Origin: Lachnospiraceae bacterium UBA3316
GTDB taxonomy: Bacteria > Bacillota > Clostridia > Lachnospirales > Lachnospiraceae
Reading direction: 5' to 3'
DNA: 19,789 nt
NCBI GenBank assembly: GCA_002361955.1
Contig: DESK01000022.1
Span: 1-19,789 of the forward strand
The position numbers and the translations under genes are program-made. Under the pieces are notes generated by a model that was not told the DNA's origin, searched no databases, and worked only from the letters and a program-made list of their open reading frames with translations. Of the stretch, positions 15,235-19,789 are shown piece after piece (within the stretch, counting starts at the first letter, position 1; each line of letters opens with the position of its first letter).

Positions 15235-15636
15235 ATGATCGCGATTGTTTGTCTGGATGAAAGAAAAGGCATGCTTTTTAATAAGCGGAGGCAGTCCAGG
15301 GACCGGGCAGTGACAGAGAGGATAGAAACGTTGACAAAAGGGAAAAGGTTGTGGATATCTCCGTTCTCTGAAAAACTTTTTGTGGATAAAGAGAATCTTG
15401 CCGTGGCTGAGGATTTTCTGGAGAGGGCCGGCGAGGGCGAGTTTTGTTTTGTGGAGAACTGCGGGCTTGCCCAGGCCGCAGACCGGATCGAAAAGCTTAT
15501 GGTGTTTTGGTGGGACAGGCACTACCCCTCCGACCTCAGGCTTGATCTTTGCCTGGAGGACTGGAAAAAGACAGAGGAAGAGACCTTTGCAGGGCATTCC
15601 CATGAGAAGATTATAAGGGAGGTATATGTGAGATGA
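15235..15636 (+). CDS. Conserved hypothetical protein (133 residues)
   Basis: A small soluble protein beginning MIAIVCLDERKGMLFNKRRQ, with FCFVENCGLA and a C-terminal GHSHEKIIREVY. I recall similar proteins in Lachnospiraceae, sometimes labelled ribonuclease Z. No metallo-beta-lactamase HxHxDH motif is present, so that name is not supported. It has no signal peptide or membrane span. It starts 12 bases after the HAD gene with a GGGGAGAAGGG ribosome site. Its TGA (15634-15636) overlaps the next ATG (15633) as ATGA, so it is translationally coupled to the nuclease lipoprotein. Its function is unknown. Confidence 0.8.
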   Translation: MIAIVCLDERKGMLFNKRRQSRDRAVTERIETLTKGKRLWISPFSEKLFVDKENLAVAEDFLERAGEGEFCFVENCGLAQAADRIEKLMVFWWDRHYPSDLRLDLCLEDWKKTEEETFAGHSHEKIIREVYVR

Positions 15637-16649
15637 AGAAGTGGTATTTGAAGGGACTGGCTCTTTTTGCGGCAGCAGCGCTGTTTGCAGGCGGCTGCGG
15701 GACGGAAAACCTTCAGACAGCCGGGGAGACCGGGGCGGTCCGGACCCAGGCAGAGACGGGGAAAAAAGCAGACGAAGACAGGATCGGATGGAGCTTATTC
15801 CTGGAGGACATTCCGGAGTTTTCGGGGGATCCCTATGTGGTCCTGAGTGAAAATGTGCCTCTGTTTTCCCAGGAGGATTTCTCAGAGGAGTCTTATGAGA
15901 CCTACAGCGCGCTGGATGGGCTGGGAAGGTGCGGCGTGGCAGAGGCGAATATCGGTGAGGATCTGATGCCCACCGCAAAGCGGGAGAGCATCAGCCAGGT
16001 GAAGCCCAGCGGCTGGCACTCTGTGCAGTACGATTGGGTGGAGGGGAAGAGCCTCTACAACCGCTGCCATCTGATCGGATATCAGCTTACGGCGGAGAAT
16101 GCCAATGAGAAAAACCTGATTACAGGGACTCGTTTTTTAAACGTGGAGGGAATGCTGCCATTTGAAAACATGGTGGCCGATTACATAAAGGAAACAGGCA
16201 ATCATGTGCTTTACCGGGTGACGCCCGTCTACCAGGGGAACGAGCTGGTGGCAAGAGGCGTGCGGATGGAAGGCTGGTCCGTGGAAGATGAAGGGGAAGG
16301 AATCTGCTTTCATGTCTACGCGTATAATGAGCAGCCGGGGGTAGTCATTGATTACGCCACAGGCGAGAGCCGGGAGGCGGAGGGAGGGGATCCTGCCCGG
16401 GGAACGGCGGCAGCGGATACTTCCCAAAAAGAACGTTCGAGGTCGGCAGACAGGTCGGAGGGAAACAGTGCCCCTGAGGAGACAGAATCCCAGGGAGAGT
16501 ACATTTTAAATACGAACACAAAGAAATTCCACCTCCCATCCTGCAGCAGCGCCGAGCAGATCAGCGGGGAAAACAGGGAGTCCTACAGCGGCAGCCGGGA
16601 AGAGCTTCTTTCCCAGGGCTATGACCCCTGCAAACGATGTGAGCCGTAG
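15633..16649 (+). CDS. Membrane-anchored DNA/RNA non-specific endonuclease (EndA-like lipoprotein)
   Basis: A 338-residue lipoprotein: a hydrophobic signal with lipobox AGGC at about residues 19-22, so it should be anchored outside the membrane. Residues about 90-240 are a beta-beta-alpha-metal nuclease of the Endonuclease_NS_2 type. The core is YNRCH146LIGYQL, where H146 is the general base in the place of the DRGH His. Downstream Asn residues in NANEKNLITGTRFLNVEGM, probably including N170, are candidates for the metal ligand. A low-complexity linker (about 245-288) leads to a C-terminal module, ILNTNTKKFHLPSC...CKRCEP, whose His and three Cys resemble an Ada-type zinc site. EndA of pneumococcus degrades incoming or extracellular DNA, and a similar role in nutrient use, competence or NET escape is inferred. 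It is the third gene of the HAD operon. Confidence 0.88.
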   Translation: MKKWYLKGLALFAAAALFAGGCGTENLQTAGETGAVRTQAETGKKADEDRIGWSLFLEDIPEFSGDPYVVLSENVPLFSQEDFSEESYETYSALDGLGRCGVAEANIGEDLMPTAKRESISQVKPSGWHSVQYDWVEGKSLYNRCHLIGYQLTAENANEKNLITGTRFLNVEGMLPFENMVADYIKETGNHVLYRVTPVYQGNELVARGVRMEGWSVEDEGEGICFHVYAYNEQPGVVIDYATGESREAEGGDPARGTAAADTSQKERSRSADRSEGNSAPEETESQGEYILNTNTKKFHLPSCSSAEQISGENRESYSGSREELLSQGYDPCKRCEP

Positions 16650-16680
16650 TAACAGTTCAGGTATGGCTGGCATCATAGTA

Positions 16681-16709
16681 ATGACTTTACGGCAGAAACG
16701 TGTTACAAT
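16681..16709 (+). promoter_or_regulatory. Promoter of the NSS transporter gene
   Basis: ATGACT (16681-16686), 17 bases, TGTTACAAT with an extended -10 (TACAAT 16704-16709). Confidence 0.55.
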
Positions 16710-16771
16710 AGCGAAATATGCGGCCTCAGAAAAATGGGCGGCTATTATACAGAAAAACGGAGAGAAGAAAG

Positions 16772-18142
16772 ATGGATAAAAAGAGAAAGAGAAGCAGCTT
16801 TTCAGGGAAGATCGGATTTGTGCTGTCAGCGGCGGGAGCGTCAGTGGGCCTTGGGAATATCTGGAGATTCCCTTATCTGGCGGCAAAGTATGGCGGAGGG
16901 ATCTTCCTGCTGGTGTATATCCTGCTGGCCGTGACCTTTGGGTATACCATGATTGTGGCGGAGACGGCCATTGGGCGGATGACGAAAAAAAGCCCGGTGG
17001 GGGCCTTCGGTATTTTGGGAAAAACGAAAAAATGGCGGCTGGGCGGCTGGATCAACGCGGTGATCCCCATGCTGATCGTGCCCTATTACTCCACGATCGG
17101 CGGCTGGGTAGTAAAATACCTGTTTGAGTACCTGCAAGGAGGCGGGGCCGCTGTGGCAGCGGACGGCTATTTCAACAGCTTTATCTCCGGCGGCGCTTCC
17201 GCAGAGATCTGGTTCCTGGTGTTTGCGGCCCTGACGCTGGCGGTGGTCTTTGCGGGAGTCCGAAACGGGATTGAGCGGGTGTCCAAGGTGATGATGCCTG
17301 TTTTGGTGGTGCTTGCAGTCATTATTTCTATTTACTCTATGACGAGAAAGGGAGCGTTGGAAGGCGTTGAGTATTTCCTTGTTCCGCATATGAAAAGCTT
17401 TTCCTGGATGACCGTGGTCTCCGCTATGGGGCAGATGTTTTACTCCCTGTCGATTGCCATGGGTATCCTGGTGACCTTTGGCTCTTATATGAAAGAGGAT
17501 GTGGATATTGAGGGAGCCACCCGAAACGTAGAGATTTTCGATACCTTGATTGCCGTGATGGCGGGCCTTATGATCATTCCGGCTGTGTTCGCCTTCTCGG
17601 GGGGAGATATGGAGGCGCTGCAGGCAGGGCCTTCCCTGATGTTCATCACCGTTCCGAAGGTGTTTGCCAGCATGGGCCTTGGCGGAGTGGCGGGAGTCCT
17701 CTTTTTCCTGCTGGTGCTGTTTGCGGCCCTCACAAGCGCCATCGCCCTGACAGAGAGCGCAGTGTCCACCTTTGAGGATGAGCTGGGCTGGAGCAGGCAC
17801 AGGGCGGCCGTTGTCATGGGCGCGGTCATTCTGGTGCTGGGTTCCCTTTCTTCCCTGGGATACGGGCCGCTGTCCTTTATTAAGCTTCTGGGGATGTCCT
17901 TTTTGGATTTCTTTGATTTCCTGACGAATTCCGTGATGATGCCCATCGCGGCTATGGCTACCTGTCTGCTGGTATCCCGCGTGGTCGGCACGGACAGGAT
18001 TGCCGAGGAGGTACAGAGAGCAGGGGCGCCCTTCAAGAGAAGGAAGGTATTCAACTTTATGGTGAAATATCTCTGCCTGATTTTTGCGGGGGTTATTCTG
18101 CTGAGCTCTGTGGCAAATGTGATGGGATGGATTGCCATCTAG
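16772..18142 (+). CDS. NSS-family sodium-dependent transporter
   Basis: A 456-residue membrane protein of the neurotransmitter:sodium symporter (SNF/LeuT) family, which brings amino acids or related amines into the cell with sodium. The unwound TM1 signature GLGNIWRFPYLAAKYGG is at about residues 23-39, holding sodium- and substrate-site residues. There are about 11-12 hydrophobic spans and many small residues, as in bacterial members such as MhsT and LeuT. The N-terminus is basic and cytosolic. I chose ATG 16772, with GGAGAG 7 bases upstream, over an in-frame start at 16718 that would add an atypical basic stretch. The substrate is unknown. It is transcribed alone from its own promoter. Confidence 0.93.
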   Translation: MDKKRKRSSFSGKIGFVLSAAGASVGLGNIWRFPYLAAKYGGGIFLLVYILLAVTFGYTMIVAETAIGRMTKKSPVGAFGILGKTKKWRLGGWINAVIPMLIVPYYSTIGGWVVKYLFEYLQGGGAAVAADGYFNSFISGGASAEIWFLVFAALTLAVVFAGVRNGIERVSKVMMPVLVVLAVIISIYSMTRKGALEGVEYFLVPHMKSFSWMTVVSAMGQMFYSLSIAMGILVTFGSYMKEDVDIEGATRNVEIFDTLIAVMAGLMIIPAVFAFSGGDMEALQAGPSLMFITVPKVFASMGLGGVAGVLFFLLVLFAALTSAIALTESAVSTFEDELGWSRHRAAVVMGAVILVLGSLSSLGYGPLSFIKLLGMSFLDFFDFLTNSVMMPIAAMATCLLVSRVVGTDRIAEEVQRAGAPFKRRKVFNFMVKYLCLIFAGVILLSSVANVMGWIAI

Positions 18143-18151
18143 AAAAAGTAT

Positions 18152-18180
18152 TTGACATATGTCATAAATAAGCGTACACT
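18152..18180 (+). promoter_or_regulatory. Promoter with palindromic operator for the DUF134-NifX operon
   Basis: TTGACA (18152-18157), a 17-base spacer, TACACT (18175-18180). The perfect 12-bp palindrome TGACATATGTCA (18153-18164) covers most of the -35 box. A dimeric regulator bound there would block RNA polymerase, and the DNA-binding product of the next gene is the obvious candidate. Confidence 0.6.
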
Positions 18181-18219
18181 GTGGGTAAGCCGTAAGGAGC
18201 AGCAGGAGGTGGATGAGGT

Positions 18220-18993
18220 TTGCCAAGACCGAAAAAATGCAGAAACGTGTGCCATTATCCCAGGATTCTGTCCTTTGAGCCGGTTGGCTATGAGGGCGGG
18301 GGAGAGGCGGTCAGCCTGCGTGTGGATGAGTATGAAGTGCTTCGCCTGATTGACAAGGAGGGGTTTTCCCAGGAAGAGTGCGGGGACCGGATGCGCATCG
18401 CGCGGACAACGGTGCAGATGATTTACGCGTCGGCCAGAAAGAAAGTGGCAGACGCCCTGGTGGACGGCGTGCCCCTGCATATCGGCGGCGGGGATTACCG
18501 GCTCTGCGATGGGGCGAATGTCTTCTGCGCCAACGGCGGATGTTTCAAACGCATACTGAATGAAAAATATAAAAGACAAAAAGGAGATACCATGATGAGA
18601 GTAGCAGTAACCTATGAGAACGGACAGATTTTTCAGCATTTTGGACACACAGAAAACTTTAAGGTATACGATATTGAGGATGGGAAGATCCTGGCCTCTG
18701 AGGTGGTAGACACCAACGGCAGCGGCCACGGCGCGCTGGCAGGCGTGTTGAACGCCCTGAATGTGGACGCATTGATCTGCGGCGGCATCGGCGGAGGAGC
18801 CAGGGCGGCTCTGGACGCGGCCGGCATCAAGCTGTACGGCGGTGTTTCCGGCGACGCGGACCAGGCGGTGGAGGCTCTTTTGGCAGGCAGCCTTGCATTT
18901 AACCCGGATGTGCAGTGTAACCATCACGGAGAGCATCATCACCAGGGAGGAAGCTGCGGAGAGCACGGTTGCGGCAGCCATCACTGCGGATGA
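18220..18993 (+). CDS. DUF134 DNA-binding domain fused to NifX/NifB-like cofactor-binding domain
   Basis: 257 residues. Residues 1-100 are the DUF134/UPF0251 family: canonical start MPRPKKCRNVC and a sigma-70 region 4-like helix-turn-helix at about 46-78 (GFSQEECGDRMRIARTTVQ). The linker holds several Cys (CDGANVFCANGGC). Residues 125-230 are a dinitrogenase iron-molybdenum cofactor-type domain (VAVTYENGQIFQHFGHTENF, ICGGIGGGARAAL). The tail from 233 has 8 His and 4 Cys and should bind metal or an Fe-S cluster. The TTG start is supported by AGGAGG 10 bases upstream and by the family N-terminus. No nitrogenase genes are near. A metal- or cluster-sensing regulator is a reasonable inference. An internal AAAAAGGAGATACC-ATG (18592) could also yield the NifX-like part alone. 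Confidence 0.9.
   Translation: MPRPKKCRNVCHYPRILSFEPVGYEGGGEAVSLRVDEYEVLRLIDKEGFSQEECGDRMRIARTTVQMIYASARKKVADALVDGVPLHIGGGDYRLCDGANVFCANGGCFKRILNEKYKRQKGDTMMRVAVTYENGQIFQHFGHTENFKVYDIEDGKILASEVVDTNGSGHGALAGVLNALNVDALICGGIGGGARAALDAAGIKLYGGVSGDADQAVEALLAGSLAFNPDVQCNHHGEHHHQGGSCGEHGCGSHHCG
18579..18594 (+). promoter_or_regulatory. Internal ribosome site and start in the DUF134-NifX gene
   Basis: AAAAAGGAGATACC precedes ATG 18592 (codon 125) with ideal spacing, and the reading frame is the same as that of the long gene. It would start a separate 133-residue NifX-like protein with the His/Cys tail. Confidence 0.55.
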
Positions 18994-19277
18994 TCTTTCA
19001 GGCAGGAGCCGGGACGCTTCAAAGCTATCTGCTGACGGTGAACCTGCTTGCCTTTGTCCTGTTCGGAGTGGATAAGGCACGGGCCGTCCGGCATGGATGG
19101 AGGATCCGGGAAAGTGTGCTTTTGGGGACTGCGTTCCTGGGTGGCAGCCTGGGAGCGCTCGCGGCCATGCGCCTTTTTCACCATAAGACCAGAAAGAAAA
19201 AATTTTCTGTGGGGATTCCGTTTATGCTGGTGCTGCATATTGCGTTGGCGCTGTATCTGACGGCGGGCTGGCGGTAA
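18990..19277 (+). CDS. DUF1294 membrane protein
   Basis: A 95-residue protein with three hydrophobic spans and the DUF1294 pattern: FGVDKARA, WRIRESVLL, GGSLGALAAMRLFHHKTRK and FSVGIPFML. The family is widespread but its function is unknown. ATG 18990 overlaps the TGA of the preceding gene (18991-18993) as ATGA, so it is translationally coupled. A TTG at 18969 could add seven residues but has no advantage. Confidence 0.85.
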   Translation: MIFQAGAGTLQSYLLTVNLLAFVLFGVDKARAVRHGWRIRESVLLGTAFLGGSLGALAAMRLFHHKTRKKKFSVGIPFMLVLHIALALYLTAGWR

Positions 19278-19297
19278 GAGGCAAAAAGGAGGCGGCT

Positions 19298-19690
19298 ATG
19301 AAAACGGTTAGAGTGGCGGCGGCCATCATTCTACGCGAGGGGAAGCTATACGCCACCCAGAGGGCGCACGGAGCTTTGAAAGACGGATGGGAGCTTCCCG
19401 GCGGGAAAGTGGAGGAGAATGAGACGTTGAAAGAGGCCCTGAAACGCGAGATCAGGGAAGAACTGGATATGGAAATCGAAGTGGGGGAACTGTTTCGTAC
19501 AGTGGAGTATGATTACCCGGATTTTCATCTGTCCATGGCATGCTTCCTCTGTACCCTTGCGGCGGGGGAAGAACCCACGTTGAAGGTTCATAAAGCGGCG
19601 AGGTGGCTGGATAAAGAAACCCTGGAGAGCGTCGAATGGCTTCCGGCGGATGTGGCGCTGGTCGGGGAGATTAAAAAGAAATGTCTGTAG
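19298..19690 (+). CDS. Nudix hydrolase, MutT/NTP pyrophosphohydrolase-like
   Basis: A 130-residue cytosolic protein with a complete Nudix box: G36-x5-E42-x7-R50-E51-x2-E54-E55-x-L (GGKVEENETLKEALKREIRE), which binds magnesium and cleaves nucleoside diphosphate linkages. It looks like the MutT/CTP pyrophosphohydrolase group that cleans oxidised or non-canonical nucleotides (start MKTVRVAAAIILREGKLYATQR). The substrate is not proven. Start ATG 19298 has AAAAAGGAGG upstream. It lies 20 bases after the DUF1294 gene and is the last of that operon. Confidence 0.92.
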   Translation: MKTVRVAAAIILREGKLYATQRAHGALKDGWELPGGKVEENETLKEALKREIREELDMEIEVGELFRTVEYDYPDFHLSMACFLCTLAAGEEPTLKVHKAARWLDKETLESVEWLPADVALVGEIKKKCL

Positions 19691-19735
19691 TAACGATGCA
19701 AGACAGCCGGAAGCTCTTGCAGGGAATAGAAAAAG

Positions 19736-19761
19736 CAGGCGGCGGGGTTACCCGCCGCCTG
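19736..19761 (+). terminator. Terminator hairpin after the Nudix gene
   Basis: A perfect 11-bp stem CAGGCGGCGGG/CCCGCCGCCTG with a 4-base loop. The following bases, TGTCTGTT, are a poor T-run, perhaps because the T-tract was interrupted by an insertion at 19770. A-run AAAAAG precedes the stem, so it also serves leftward transcription. Confidence 0.75.
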
Positions 19762-19769
19762 TGTCTGTT

Positions 19770-19789
19770 GTGCGCCCAGTATGGGCGCA
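19770..19789 (+). mobile_element. Probable 5' end of a class C group II intron (cut by window end)
   Basis: The last 20 bases begin GTGCG, the consensus 5' end of group II introns, and continue with a GCGCCC/GGGCGC hairpin. From memory this matches the start of the class C Oceanobacillus iheyensis intron (GTGTGCCCGGCATGGGTGCA) base for base apart from C/T and A/G changes that keep the stem. It sits 8 bases after a terminator hairpin and in the same orientation, the known target preference of class C introns. Only domain I's first stem is visible. Confidence 0.55.

Noticed and set aside
15235..15636. Ribonuclease Z label for the 133-residue protein
   Set aside because: No HxHxDH motif and less than half the size of RNase Z; it was left as hypothetical.
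14386..15978. Long minus-strand open frame of 530 codons
   Set aside because: It lies opposite the HAD, hypothetical and nuclease genes, has no recognisable domain and is rich in Pro/His/Leu as expected for a shadow of G+C-rich coding DNA.
16841..18226. Minus-strand open frame of 461 codons opposite the transporter
   Set aside because: His/Gln/Arg-rich, no domain, no ribosome site. The + strand NSS gene explains it.
18220..18993. Nitrogen fixation locus
   Set aside because: The NifX-like domain is common in non-fixing anaerobes and no nif genes are nearby.

Overview
The window reads as chromosome from a Gram-positive gut anaerobe of the class Clostridia, most likely Lachnospiraceae. The basis is strong AGGAGG-type ribosome sites, BspA-type surface repeats with a C-terminal LRR_5 block, FIVAR/dockerin exoproteins, a DUF134-NifX regulator and clostridial lipoprotein features. 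I cannot name the species. Nearly all genes read on the + strand.

Left part (1-2850) is visibly richer in A+T and looks accessory. It holds a 5'-damaged BspA-like surface protein gene with three 243-bp cysteine repeats. After it come two near-identical copies of a compact minus-strand module. Each encodes a 32-residue hydrophobic peptide with a basic tail, faced by a short convergent + strand RNA sharing its bidirectional terminator; this is the layout of a type I toxin-antitoxin system. Between the copies lies an 18-codon relic of the 3' end of a tuf (EF-Tu) gene with a strong terminator.

Middle part (2877-14211) is G+C-richer. A YgjP-like zinc metallopeptidase gene comes first. Two large secreted proteins follow: a 795-residue beta-helix/FIVAR/dockerin protein, and a 2467-residue subtilisin whose C-terminal half alternates four propeller-like blocks with three Big_2-type Ig domains. 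Beyond the subtilisin terminator there is a promoter, a potential structured leader and a start-less FIVAR-dockerin fragment, probably the remains of a third dockerin protein.

Right part (14360-19789) is housekeeping-like. A Cof-type HAD phosphatase, a conserved hypothetical protein and a membrane-anchored EndA-like nuclease form one operon. An NSS-family sodium symporter has its own promoter. Then come a DUF134-NifX fusion with a palindrome over its -35 box, a DUF1294 membrane protein and a Nudix hydrolase, closely spaced as one operon. The final 20 bases, just after a terminator hairpin, look like the 5' end of a class C group II intron that continues outside the window.

The best candidates for something not yet described are the twin small-peptide/convergent-RNA modules (one with a 51-bp hairpin inserted in its leader) with the tuf relic between them, and the propeller/Ig architecture of the giant subtilisin.
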